Position numbers and translations under genes: made by a program. The notes beneath the pieces are model-generated. The model saw only the letters and a program-made list of their open reading frames with translations, made no database searches and was not told where the DNA came from. Below, one piece after another: positions 1 to 9,789 of a DNA stretch of 64,000 nt. Source of the stretch: Axinella damicornis (taxonomy: Eukaryota > Porifera > Demospongiae > Axinellida > Axinellidae); the NCBI GenBank assembly GCA_963931865.1, contig OZ007510.1, forward strand, positions 5,867,399-5,931,398. Direction: 5' to 3'. Every line of letters starts with the position of its first letter. Position 1 is the stretch's first letter.

Positions 1-273
1 ATGTATACTTCCACAGCTCATGTTGCTGAGCTTGCAGATGGAACAGTATTGTGGTGGAATGCAGGCCAACAAGAGCCAGTCATGTGCCCACCTCTACTAG
101 AGATTACACCAGGCTGTACAATGCTGGCCGTCAATCCAAGAACTGGTGGCGCTGTGTTCTTGGTGGAGATGGCCACATTAAATGCATACATCACTTCTTT
201 TTCGACAAAATCATTCCTCCAAGGGACGCTCTCTCTAAATGGGACTTGCTCTCTTTCCACGCTGAACAGCTAA
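1..273 (+). other. Unassigned open frame at the left edge
   Basis: An open frame runs from the first base to a TAA at 271-273 (90 codons). It begins with ATG, but the frame could equally continue from outside the window, so this may be the 3' end of a gene or a chance frame. I recognise no family. Other frames, including one on the minus strand, are also open here, which lowers confidence. Confidence 0.2.
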
Positions 274-430
274 TTGGGGGATTGAGCGCTTGCAAGCGCA
301 AAGGTTGACCATGATGCTCAATGTGAGTCCTGGACACTTCCAAAGGGTGACTGAGGAGTGATGTAATTGTCCGGTATGCAGTGCTATAGGGAAGGGCCGC
401 AAGCTTGCTAGAAAGGATTATGAGCACAAG

Positions 431-1025
431 ACCTACTTTGTTTGTATGTACATTTGTGCGTGGCTCATGACTGCAGCTGCTTTGAGAAGTACCACACTTC
501 TGATGCTATAGTACGCTTGTTCGGTGGTTTTTGTATTGCGTGAATTGCATTAACTTTACAATGCTTGTTTTTGTCGTGGTGCATTTACATTGTCAGTTTT
601 GGGCTCGCTAATGTTTTATACAGCTGGTTGCTACGCATGGTAGCTACGCATGGTATAACTACGCATGCATAGTTACATAGCAACCAAAGTAAACAGTGTG
701 ACCTGATTTCTGACCTTCGATCTGCACATGCACAGAGAGCTGCCCAGTGCCGGACTGCTAACATATTAAGCGAATGAATGGGAAGTAGCTGAGCGAGTGA
801 AGCTAGTGAAACTACTTTTACTGTGAATAGCTATACTCGATAAGCACGCATCTGGTTGGATTAGGCCATTAATTAGACTGTTAGGTAACAAGTTGATGTT
901 TTCATGCAATAATTATATTCATGTGCATGCTTACTTCAAATAAGGGCATGCACTCATGCGACCCATTAGCTAATATTTGTAACCAACCAATTGTACTCAT
1001 GCAACAATTACATACGCTGGCTCAC
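431..1025. other. Non-coding stretch with a short inverted repeat
   Basis: No supportable gene. Positions 626-685 form a roughly 60-bp hairpin-like unit with GGTTGCTA at one end and TAGCAACC at the other, filled with repeats of the word CTACGCATG. Around 780-800 is a short piece (AGTAGCTGAGCGAG) also seen at the ends of the minisatellite-bearing elements near 19.5 kb and 53.9 kb. Confidence 0.4.
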
Positions 1026-2309
1026 CTATGATATCTTCAAACACTGTTCGACTTTCTTTGGCATATTTCACTAGCTGCCGTACGATATCTATCAGGATTC
1101 GTCTGTGGACAAGGCAATCACAATGGTAAAAGCAAGTTAGCAAATTATCAATTGAAGAAGTGGATGTGAGAGCCAAAGGATCGACATTATTTTATTGCAG
1201 CAAGCATCTCCAATCTAAACCTTGATTGCTCTTACCATATCAAACATCTAGCTATTCAACATTGATCAATGTTAATTGTCTGTCCAGAATAATCATTGAT
1301 TAGGCCAATATTATTTTGTTGCATATTAGTTTCTTTTTGGGATCCACGTGCACGTGCACCTTGTCTGGCCTTTTCCGCCATTATTGCACACGCATAATTA
1401 GTTTGTCAATCTTGTGCACAGTGTGCGCGGCCTGTTTTGTAGAATACTGCCAGTTATATACCTGCCAAGAGCGCATGATGACATCATTGACAATGATGTC
1501 ATCATGCGCTCTTGACCTGCAAAGCAGCTGCAAGGCTGGAACATCGGATCACTTACCGGCTGTCTAAACAATACTACACTGCGCTGCAAGTGTGGCAAAA
1601 GTTGTTAATATTAAAATTTTGTGGTGGATAAATGATGGTGCAGGTACAGCGCAAATAGCCGGCACAGGGAAAGTCCCTGGACCTAATATGCAGGCTAATA
1701 GTGACCTGAAGACTGCGGTAAAATAAATGTTGACTGCTACATCAGGGTTTCATCTAGAAAAAAATGTTTGGGGGGGAAGTAGTGGCAAGTGCCGTGCAAA
1801 CTGTTTTGAGGTTAATTAATCTGAGTCCTAATATGGTATTACCTATGATGTAATGATATAGTCAATCTCTTCTTTGGGGGGGAAGCTAGACTGTTTGGGG
1901 GGGAAGCTTCCCCCCTGCCCCCCCCCCCCCCCCCCCCCCCCCCAGTAGATGAAACCCTGTACATGTACCACAGCAGATTAATTAAGGCTCCTTCATGAAC
2001 TGAAATAACGTACTGGAATGGTCTGCTAGGTCTGTGTCATTAATAGACTAACTTTTCTTTGTATACGTAGTGCAGTGCCTCCTCCATTGAGCGCGTTATC
2101 TTGGCCTGCAACAAGGGCACAACCTGGGGGTGGTGGTTCAGTACCCCCAGCCTCCCGCCCGGCTGGCACCTCCGCAAGGCCTCCAGCTGCTCTGCTAGGT
2201 TGGCAATGGACGAAAGCTGCGCTACAGCCCTGTCGCAGGAGTGATCCCACAGCTGCAGCTGAGAGCGCGCATTTCCGAGCAACCTCAGCAACTTCTGTTT
2301 GCGAGACAT
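1026..2309 (-). CDS. AIRIM/C1orf109-like protein, first two exons (partial)
   Basis: Two exons can be read on the minus strand. Exon 1 is 2309-2053: ATG at 2309, 257 nt, donor GTTAGT in phase 2. Exon 2 is 1102-1026: acceptor CCACAG, 77 nt, donor GTGAGC in phase 1. Joined they give about 111 residues. The segment with W...LSSIANLAEQLEAL, followed by a leucine-rich helix ending RTVFED, matches the N-terminal half of human C1orf109 (AIRIM) as I remember it: W, then LSSLSNLAEQL, then a helical region. In human cells AIRIM works with the SPATA5 (AFG2) AAA ATPases in 60S ribosome maturation. The C-terminal exons should lie at lower coordinates, but I could not find them. The start lies 171 bp beyond the stop of the kinase gene. 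The family call is by eye, and exon 2 is less certain than exon 1. Confidence 0.55.
1466..1514. repeat. 49-bp near-perfect palindrome
   Basis: Two 24-bp arms starting CAAGAGCGCATGATGACATC are exact reverse complements around a single central A. The arms contain TGATGTCATCA, a CRE-like core. It sits in the proposed AIRIM-like intron. No target duplication is visible. Confidence 0.85.
1743..1959. mobile_element. Short CAGGG-ended element with 5-bp target duplication (hAT-like MITE)
   Basis: The left end CAGGGTTTCATCTAG and the right end, inverted, CAGGGTTTCATCTA match. The flanks are TACAT at 1738-1742 and TACAT at 1960-1964. The interior has no coding capacity and holds runs of G and a C run of about 29 bases (1915-1943). 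CAGGG termini with 5-bp duplications fit the hAT group that makes 5-bp duplications. Two others in this window share these features (49414, 58687). Confidence 0.65.
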
Positions 2310-2479
2310 ATCATGACAACACGTGGCCGGCCGTGGCCGAGTTCCTCCCGCGCGCGCAGCAGCGCAGACCGCGTGGTACCTCAGAACATGAACACGGAAG
2401 TAACATTACGTGTAGAAAGTGATCATAAACATGTCCAGTCATACGTACATGCATGAGTAGAAACAAGATTCAGCAAAAT

Positions 2480-4357
2480 TCAAACATTAAATCTTCTGGG
2501 AGTTCGACACATTGGGCATACTTTATAAGAAGCAGGGACTGGATTCGCCGGGCACTTTGAACACCGCCAGAAGCGTAACACCCCCTCCTGCTCAGGCTTT
2601 TCTTCCTCGGGTTCAACAAGATTGAGAGAAGTCTCAGACTTGGCTTTGCGAAGTGATGGCAGCCCGAGCATCAATTTTGAAAGGTCCCTCTGCATAGGAA
2701 CAGGTTTACCCTTCGGCACGTTTGGACGTAGTTCTAGTTGCGCCCGAAGTGATTTTTCAGGACAAGTGTTAGCCAAGCGTTGAGGTGTTGGATGGATCAG
2801 AACTGTAGAATCAGGGGGGCAACTGTTACGGACACTTTGCTTGTCTACAGTTGGTGAAACGGGAGAGCTGTTTTGATCACCAGCAGTTGTGAATCCCCTC
2901 TTTCTCTTTATAGGAGTAGGTTTCGCAATGTTAGCTCCATCGAACAACATGCCGTGCCTCTTGTTATCTTTCTGAAGCTTCTGAAGCTGGCTGATCGTTT
3001 CTGCATACTGCTCTTGTATTATCTTCAATTGTCTCTCCTTCTCGTCGATTGATTGCTGCATGTGTCGAACTTGACGGGTTGCTTGGTCCGAGGCTACTTT
3101 CAGTGCTAGGAACTGTTTCTCCAACTCTCTGCACTCATGTTGCTTCCCCTTGAGCTGTCGGGTTGTGAGGTCGAGATCTGATTTCAGCTGCACAATGTCC
3201 CCTTGGTCCTCCAGCAATATGGCATCCTTGCGCTTGATCTGGGCTCTGAGTTCCCGAGTTGTTTCTTCCAGTTCTTCTTTTAATCGCATACTCTCCCTTC
3301 TACTATCAAGCAGACGTTCATCTTTCTGCTTGAGTCGCTGGTCTTTGATCTTCAACTGTTGTTGAAGCCTTTCCGCTTGCTTCCCATATTTCTCCATCAT
3401 GTATCTCTCCCCCATCTCAACGCTGTTTCTTTTGTCTGCAGTGTGTTGCTTGCTGTGGGCGTACTGAGGGGCTTCTTTCAATGCAGACAAACGGGAAGAG
3501 ATCTCGTGGGATGATGGCCTCTCATAGTCTTTGTCTCTCAGCAGGTCAAGTGCGACTGGAAGTAGTGGGTTGTTTGGATCGATCAGAGCAATGTGATTCC
3601 TTCTGCGTTCCAGCTCACCGACTGGCATCTTAATGGTGCCCGTAGGAGACCGTGGATCCTTGACTCTTTCCTCAGGAGGATCAGGATCTGGGAAGATGCG
3701 TGTCATAATCTGTATTCCCACCACGCCAAAAGAAAAACAGTCAAGTTTTTCTCCATACCGAGGCGGAACCCACAGAGCTTCTGGGGGCATATAGGCCTGT
3801 GTACCTGGACACTGGGTGAGGGGAGTCGTGGGAGGGTAGACATTCGCTATGCGGGACATACCGAAATCTGTGACCTTAGCCCTACTACCTGCAATCAGGA
3901 GAACATTGTTACTTGAGAGATCGCGGTGAATGATCCCATTGGAGTGAAGGTACGCCAATGCAAGGGCTATATCGTGACACAAGTTCACTTGGATGTGGTA
4001 TGGTAGTGGTTGTTCAGATTGTTCAAGGAATTTGGTCAAATTTTCGTCCATGAGCTCCATCAACAACACCAGCAACCCAGACTCAGGGTCTGTAGCCACG
4101 CCCAAGTACTGTACTATATGGGGATGCCTGATGCTGCTGAGGAAAACACATTCCTGTTCAAAGCGCTGCACAATCTTTCGTGACCCAGGATCATTTGTTT
4201 GGAAGAGGGTTGGATGCAGAATCTTTGCCGCGCAGGGTAGATTGTCACATCTGGCCTTGTACACGGCCCCATAGGACCCAATACCAAGAGATTCAGCTTT
4301 CAATAGTTCGAATTCAGTGTAGCAAAATGGCTTCAGAACAAGTGGCTGGCTTGCCAT
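2480..4357 (-). CDS. TKL-like protein kinase with coiled coil and C-terminal zinc ribbon
   Basis: Single uninterrupted frame of 625 residues. The kinase domain spans about residues 16-295: glycine loop GIGSYGAVY (25-33), catalytic Lys45 in AAKIL, catalytic loop HRDLSSNNVLL with Asp146 and Asn151, DFG at 164-166, and MPPEAL in place of APE. All catalytic residues are present, so it should be active, probably on Ser/Thr. Residues about 320-470 are a long charged heptad-like coiled coil rich in K, R, E and Q. Then follows a basic, Ser/Pro-rich region containing KRKRG, a possible nuclear signal. The last 30 residues hold C-x2-C...C-x2-C (CSKCP...VCPMC), a rubredoxin or RanBP2-like zinc ribbon. 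There are no membrane segments. The domain order suggests a dimerising cytoplasmic or nuclear signalling kinase. I do not recognise a named orthologue. The lack of introns contrasts with Paf1 and dynein and suggests a retrocopy-derived or lineage-expanded gene. Confidence 0.9.
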   Translation of the reverse strand: MASQPLVLKPFCYTEFELLKAESLGIGSYGAVYKARCDNLPCAAKILHPTLFQTNDPGSRKIVQRFEQECVFLSSIRHPHIVQYLGVATDPESGLLVLLMELMDENLTKFLEQSEQPLPYHIQVNLCHDIALALAYLHSNGIIHRDLSSNNVLLIAGSRAKVTDFGMSRIANVYPPTTPLTQCPGTQAYMPPEALWVPPRYGEKLDCFSFGVVGIQIMTRIFPDPDPPEERVKDPRSPTGTIKMPVGELERRRNHIALIDPNNPLLPVALDLLRDKDYERPSSHEISSRLSALKEAPQYAHSKQHTADKRNSVEMGERYMMEKYGKQAERLQQQLKIKDQRLKQKDERLLDSRRESMRLKEELEETTRELRAQIKRKDAILLEDQGDIVQLKSDLDLTTRQLKGKQHECRELEKQFLALKVASDQATRQVRHMQQSIDEKERQLKIIQEQYAETISQLQKLQKDNKRHGMLFDGANIAKPTPIKRKRGFTTAGDQNSSPVSPTVDKQSVRNSCPPDSTVLIHPTPQRLANTCPEKSLRAQLELRPNVPKGKPVPMQRDLSKLMLGLPSLRKAKSETSLNLVEPEEEKPEQEGVLRFWRCSKCPANPVPASYKVCPMCRTPRRFNV

Positions 4358-5930
4358 AGTGGATTCACATAATTTGAGCAGATGCAGCCTGTGGAATTGC
4401 AGGTCAAGTCAAAGACATCATGATCATGAGGCCCCCATGGCCTCTTAAAAGAGGTGCACACAGAGAAGTATACGTACTTTATCCGCACTGTGGCTCATAC
4501 ATGTCATAGGTGAAATTATTGACTGCCAAACGTCCCCAGGGTGAAAACTATCTTGTGACAACCCCCCTACTATTAAACAGTCAGTTAAACGTACGGTGGA
4601 CTCGTCGTTGTAGACTGAGAGGTATGGAGACAGCTACAGCAATGTCAGCATCAGTCAATTTAGGGAGGGGATGCCCCGAAGGCAAATACTATGCGAGCAC
4701 TGACATGAGATCGACATTGACGAGGAGGGGTGGGGCTAATCCAAAAAGCGCAGCCTACTCCTGTAATTCCTGCATGCAGAGCATGCCCTGCACCAAAACA
4801 CAGAAATGTCAGGTCCCATTAATACAAGAAAAAGGAAAGCAGAATAAAGACAAAACATCCTAAGATACCGATACATCAATTACAGGACAAACTGGGAACA
4901 ATGAAGTATAGCTACAGGAAACTGCTTCAGAGAAAGCAATAAAAATTAATGTCATAGATACAGAAAGTGGTGCATGTAGCTATAAAGTGAAAACTTGACA
5001 AACAAGCAACAAAGTAATTACAAGCCAACACCCAGACCTGCAGCCAACTACTGATATTCTGTGCAGCAGGGAGGGAAGTGGTTCCCGGGTTTCTGTCTTG
5101 ATGTGGCAACCCAGCTGATGACCTCGGGTCCCTGATGTCTCAATAGCTATGAGGAGAAACTGATGACTGGCAACCAGGTGGGCATACTTGTCTTTCAGTA
5201 ATCTTGACTTGCCATAGCCCCTGCCTCTCTTGAAAAAGATTAAGCAGCAGTCTCCCTGAACAAATAAGCAATAATGCAAAACAACAACACAATGCCTCCA
5301 TGAAAAATGAAGGAAAAAAACCCCAAAAGAAAAAAGAAAAGAAATAACCTATAGCAACCTCCCATCCCTCCGTGACAGGTCAGACACACGGAAGTAGCTA
5401 TGCTGCCTCAGGAGCTCGTGTTGGATTGGTGCGACTGGGAATCACAGGTAGGCCAACCTGTTGTCTAGTGTAGCTTCTGTTGTGTTACCCTGAGGAACCA
5501 GTGCATGGTTAGGCCGAGAGTCATGAATCAATATGTGTACGGAGTGGCTCCAACTCTATTACTGGGGAGCCATTGCTCTCAGACCCCATGGATTCTGCTT
5601 AGTGACGTCTCGTGCCCAGAGGTTGCTTCCGGTTTGGCACGAGACTACAGCGAACGTGCCATGCGCCACCTTGACTTCCCGCCAAAACTTTTAAACCTCA
5701 GCCGGCTGTTTCCATTTGCGCGCACCGCGGACTAAACACGTGAGGGCGCGCTGATGGCTTCATCTTTCGCTGTGACTCATGTAAGACGACAAATTAAGTC
5801 ACTGAGAATAGGACATTTCTTTAGCAAGAGCAAACTAACCCTCCAGCAATGGCTTGTGTTACTTTACTGGTGCCAGTGTGAGAGTATCCTGTAATGGATG
5901 CAGCTGAAGAGGCCAAAGTAGGGAGGGATA
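4358..5930. other. Intergenic, with a possible degraded retrotransposon fragment
   Basis: No intact gene. On the minus strand 4980-5279 encodes a peptide containing KYAHLVASHQFLLIAIETSG, which resembles a segment I recall near the C-terminus of reverse-transcriptase polyproteins in cnidarians and sponges. It lacks any other domain, so I treat it as a relic. The CpG-containing stretch at 5620-5760 could be promoter sequence, but no gene follows directly. Confidence 0.3.
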
Positions 5931-6062
5931 CGGCAATTGATGATTACCAGTGGCTGAGAGGTGTGCTCAAAAAAGCTGATCCGGACACCAATTCAGTTGG
6001 GTGGTGTCGGCAAAGTGGTCCAAATTGACGAATCTCTTTTCAGGCAAAGCCAAAGGTAGCTA
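5930..6062 (+). pseudogene. Merlin/ISXO2-type transposase relic
   Basis: The plus strand reads GGVGKVVQIDESLF around 6000-6045. This fits the first catalytic-Asp motif of IS1016/Merlin and ISXO2-like DDE transposases (GG-x-G-x-V-V-x-IDES-x-F). The frame is not maintained on either side, and no second Asp or final acidic residue was found. It is an isolated fragment in intergenic DNA. Confidence 0.45.
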
Positions 6063-6170
6063 TGGCAACGCAAACATTGAATACCAAACAGTGAATACCA
6101 GGCGCTCTTCTTCCCCTGCCTGGGAAACAGAGGTTTACTTTGGTATTAGAGACTAAATTCATAAGGCCTT

Positions 6171-6261
6171 CAAGATTAGGAGTCATGACTACATGCCATC
6201 TATAGGGCAATCAAATCAAGATTAGGAGTCACCTACTACATGCCATCTAGGGCAATCAAAT
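6171..6261. repeat. Two-copy tandem repeat of about 45 bp
   Basis: The unit AAGATTAGGAGTCA...CCATCTA...GGGCAATCAAAT occurs twice head to tail with minor changes. Nothing else is seen in it. Confidence 0.7.
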
Positions 6262-6342
6262 TACTTACTACAACTTTGATATGCAGTTGTCATTAATTGT
6301 GGTTGCAAGATGATCTGAGCCATCTGCCTCACAGGTTGTCTT

Positions 6343-7603
6343 ATGCAATCATTAGTCAAGTCTCACAGACCGTTAATGGCCAAACTGGAGGAAACTGGGC
6401 TAAACCCTCACTTGCTTGAGTGGATAAGGAGTTACCTAACTGACAGACAACAGAAGGTTGTAGTGGGAGGTGAGGCTTCAACAGAAACCCCAGTACTCTC
6501 AGGTGTTCCTCAGGGGTCGGTCCTAGGTCCCCTACTGTTCCTTGTGTACATCGACGACATTACCGCAATGCATTTGTCAAGCGGAAGTATTCTCAATCTG
6601 TATGCTGACGATATGCTACTCTACAAGGCGATATCCACACAAAGCGACTACCAAAGCCTCCAGGACGATGTTGACAGAGTCCAGGAGTGGGTAAATGTCA
6701 ACTATCTTACCCTGAATACAAGTAAATGTAAGTCTATGGTTGTATCGCGGAGAAGAAACCAACATGTCACCCAACTACAACTGGGAAATGATGTACTAGA
6801 ACAAGTGGACACCTTCAAATATCTAGGAGTACTACTGTCATCAGACCTGACCTGGACTCCACATATTGAGAGCATTTGCTCAAAAGCAAGGAAACTGGTA
6901 GGCCTTCTTTACAGACAATTTTCCAACAATGAAATAGGGATGTTTTGCTTAGATTGTATACATCAATTGTTCGACCACATCTCGAATACGCGGCTGAGGT
7001 CTGGGATCCGCAAGAACATTGAACTAATTGAGAACGTTCAGAAACAAGCTTTAAAAATGTGTACGAAACAATGGGATCTTGGCTATCAAGCACTGCTAGA
7101 GCAAACTCACTTGCAGAACATGGGAAATCGGCGTATGCACTTAAAACTCTGTACCCTCTTCAAAATTGTTCATGGTTTATTATATTTTCCTAATGATTTA
7201 GTTGTAAATCACCATAGCAGATACTCTCCCTCTTCTTCATTGCCCATATGCTCGCACTACTGCTCTCCAAAAGTCATTTCTTCCTAGTTCAATCTCTGTA
7301 TGGAACCATCTTCCCCTTGAAGCTTTACATGCAAATTCCATACATAGATTTAAATTATTCACAGCACCATTGTTTTTGTAGATCTATAGCACTTGCATTA
7401 TAAGTACATAACATATGCACTCTGTTCAGTCTATCATCTGTTTTTTGTCCTTTTGTATTTGTTGTACAACTTATTGCTATGTAATTTAGCTGTAGGTTAC
7501 ACACCAGACTAGCTTATGTAGCTATTTGTGTAACCATTGCATTGCACCAACCTGCTAATGCATAAATGTTGTAAAAAATAAAAAGAAAAAAAAGAAAAAA
7601 AGT
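6343..7603 (+). mobile_element. 5'-truncated LINE (Jockey/CR1-like) with decayed reverse transcriptase
   Basis: The reading frame contains the RT hallmarks GVPQGSVLGPLLF (6500-6540) and YADDMLLY (6601-6624), then the thumb-like FKYLGVLLSSDLTW. The frame slips between about 6940 and 7020: the expected IVRPHLEYAAEVWDP is read in another frame. It slips again near 7230, where the typical last stretch (FLPSSISVWNHLPLEA) is out of frame. The 3' end is A-rich (7572-7600), as in LINE tails. The endonuclease and first RT motifs are missing, so this is a dead 5'-truncated copy lying between the kinase and the cupin gene. Confidence 0.85.
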
Positions 7604-8541
7604 CACTGTTGCCTCTGCTTATTGCACTTATTATGGCAAACTTTTATGTTTGGTGATTAGTTATTAACTTTTATTTACTTTTCATCTTTAGCCAATGTTT
7701 ATTCATGAATTGTACAGTATGGAAATCTTCTCAACGTTTAGATTTCCTTTTAGCTTGGATAATTCCAATTATTACTCTTGCATTGATAGTAATTGACAAC
7801 CACCACAAATAAATTAGTCTTCCTTAACCAAATGCTTAATCTGTTCCCAATACTTGGAGTAGGCTGACCGCATCTCTGCAGCAGTTGCAAGTTTCATGTC
7901 ACTGTAGTCGAAACCAGGTGCCACTGCCTCACTGATTAGCCCATAATCACAAAAATTTCCACCTGCTTGTGCAGCGGTACATTCACCTATTCCACTGGAC
8001 TCACTCTTGCACAGCAGTTCGCATGCTTTCCAGCATCCTCCTGAAACAAGCAACTGCTGCTTGTGGCCGTCACGAATGCTAGGTCCCAGGAGGGTCTCTT
8101 GTAGCGTGCCATCAGGGAGGATAACCGTGTATCTAATGGGCAGACCGAGATTAAAATAATGCATGATGTCCGAGTGGTTACGATGAAAGTAGTCGATAGG
8201 ATGATCTGAGGTGAGGAAATAGTATATGGAAGTCATGATTGGCCTCTCGCAGTGCACTTCTTGGCCATTTGCTTCTTGTTTCGTGATGGTGATGGAAACG
8301 TAAAACGTAAGTACGTCGGAAGTAGCCTCCCTCGATGGGGTGTCTACATTCGGTGGAATGGAATGGTGGAATGGAATACTGGAATGGAATACTGGAATAC
8401 TGGAATGGAATAGCTACATGCACAGAACTGGGTTTTTTTATGTGTTGATGTCTGTCAGTTCAGCAGCTGTTTAGGAGGAGAAAGACGAAGCATGCGGCAG
8501 CGCTGACTCTCCTATTGTCATTGACAGTGACGAAAGTTGTA

Positions 8542-8847
8542 GTCAGAGCTCCCCAGTGAAGATTGTACCTGGGCAAAAGTTCAGGTAAGCTCGTTGGTAC
8601 TGACTAGTCTTGTGAGCGACTTCATAGAGCCTTGGACTGTTGTCCGCTCTTGTTTGCTAACAGGCTGGTATCCAACAGTACCAGCCTGTTAGCAAACAAG
8701 AGCGGATAACAGTCCAAGGCTCTATGAAGTCGCTCACAAAGACTAGTCAGTACCAACATAGATAATAGAGTGTACTCTATTATCTATGGTACCAACGAGC
8801 TTACCTGAACTTTTGCCCAGGTACAATCTTCACTGGGGAGCTCTGAC
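8542..8847. mobile_element. Nested 306-bp fold-back element with TA duplication
   Basis: It begins GTCAGAGCTCCCCAG and ends with the reverse complement. TA dinucleotides flank it at 8540-8541 and 8848-8849. The corresponding position in the opposite arm of the host element is uninterrupted (TTGTACACTG), which shows this is an insertion. The arms are nearly perfect across about 135 bp with a loop of about 7 bp near 8675. It codes for nothing and behaves like a TA-targeting snap-back MITE. Confidence 0.85.
8757..8788. repeat. 32-bp palindromic micro-insertion with 7-bp direct repeats
   Basis: Two 15-bp arms (CATAGATAATAGAGT and its complement) flank a 2-bp centre. GTACCAA lies directly before (8750-8756) and after (8789-8795). 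The opposite arm of the host fold-back has GTACCAA only once and no palindrome, so the 32 bp plus one GTACCAA were gained after the arms formed. Confidence 0.85.
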
Positions 8848-9789
8848 TACACTGTAAAAACTATATTGGTTGTTTTAACCACAGAGTGGTTACCTTGGGT
8901 GCAGACAAGCTGGAGACAGTGGTTATTGGACAAGGGTTAGGGTAATTGCATAAGGCAACCTGCAAAGGCAACTGGCCCAGATCATCACACTGACCATCTT
9001 GGGAACATCACAACTGGTTGTCATGGAAAATTCATGCCCTTCCTGGCAGCAGAGATGTTTAGTGGTTAAGATCACACGATTATGGTTGTAAGATAATCTG
9101 GGCAGCTTCTTCTCAAGTTTCCTTATGCAATTAGTCTCTGAACCCTTCTAACGAGCTTGTCTGCAGGTAGTGGTTAGAAGGGGTTCAGAGACCAATTGAA
9201 TAAGGCAACTTGAGAGGAAGGTGGCCCAGATTATCTTGCAACCATAATCGTGTGATCTTATCCACTAGTTTCTCTGCTGCCATGAAGGGCATGAATTTTC
9301 CATGACAACCAGTTGTAGAGGCTTGCTGATGTTCCCAAGATGGTCAGTGAGATGATCTGGGCCAGTTGCCTTTGCAGGTTGTCTTATGCAATTAAACCTC
9401 TAGACTAATAACCACTGTCTCCAGCTTGTCTGCACCCAAGGTAACCACTCTGTGGTTAAAACAACCAATATAGTTTTTACAGTGTACAACTTTCGTCACT
9501 GTCAATGACAATAGGAGAGTCAGCGCTACCGCGTGCTTCGTTTTTCTCCATTGATCAGACCTCCTAAACAGCTGCTGAACTGACAGACATCGAACACACG
9601 CGACAAAAACAGTTCTGCGCATGTAGCTATTCCATTCCAGTATTCCAGTATTCCATTCCAGTATTCCATTCCACCATTCCATTCCACCATTCCATTCCAC
9701 CGAATGTAGACACCCCCCTCGATGTGAGGCTCCAACTGCAATGTCTCAATCACAGTTTGTTTGTCCGTACAGTTGGCTGGCATATCCAT

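Larger units (their letters stand above)
8338..9715. mobile_element. Non-autonomous MULE-like fold-back element inside the cupin gene
   Basis: The ends are GGGTGTCTACATTCGGTGGA at the left and its reverse complement at the right. The flanking 9-bp direct repeats CCCTCGATG lie at 8329-8337 and 9716-9724. The inverted repeats include subterminal GGAATGGAATGGT/ACTGGAAT tandem words and extend over most of the element: 8338-8541 pairs with about 9491-9715, and 8850-9145 pairs with about 9175-9490. There is no coding capacity. The terminal 20 bp resemble those of the autonomous MULE at 22694 (both contain GTCT, then ATTCGGTGGA). Two more insertions sit inside it (8542 and 8757). Confidence 0.9.
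7814..9789 (-). pseudogene. DUF985 (cupin-5) protein gene, split by a transposon and frameshifted
   Basis: The N-terminal part begins with ATG at 9789 (MDMPANC...ETLQLEPHIEGG) and stops being coding at 9716. The frame resumes at 8337 with IEGGYFRRTY, then continues from about 8290 to the stop at 7814 in a shifted frame: TSIYYFLTSDHPIDYFHR, later VAPGFDYSDMKLA. These are hallmarks of the DUF985/YML079w cupin family: PHPEGG-[YF]-FRETY, then TSIYFLL...HFHR, then CTVAPGFDFEDFELA. Two lesions are visible. First, a 1,378-bp element is inserted between the codons of HIEGG, flanked by a 9-bp duplication (CATCGAGGG on the coding strand). Second, the 7-bp tandem repeat TTACGTT-TTACGTT (about 8300-8313) puts the two halves out of frame; counting it once leaves them in frame. 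A 44-nt intron is a weaker alternative for the second. The C-terminus is intact. The gene is divergent from Paf1. Confidence 0.85.

Noticed and set aside
8258..8337. 44-nt intron explaining the frame change in the cupin gene
   Set aside because: It would remove the conserved TY of the FRETY-like motif; the 7-bp tandem repeat is simpler, though the intron is not excluded.
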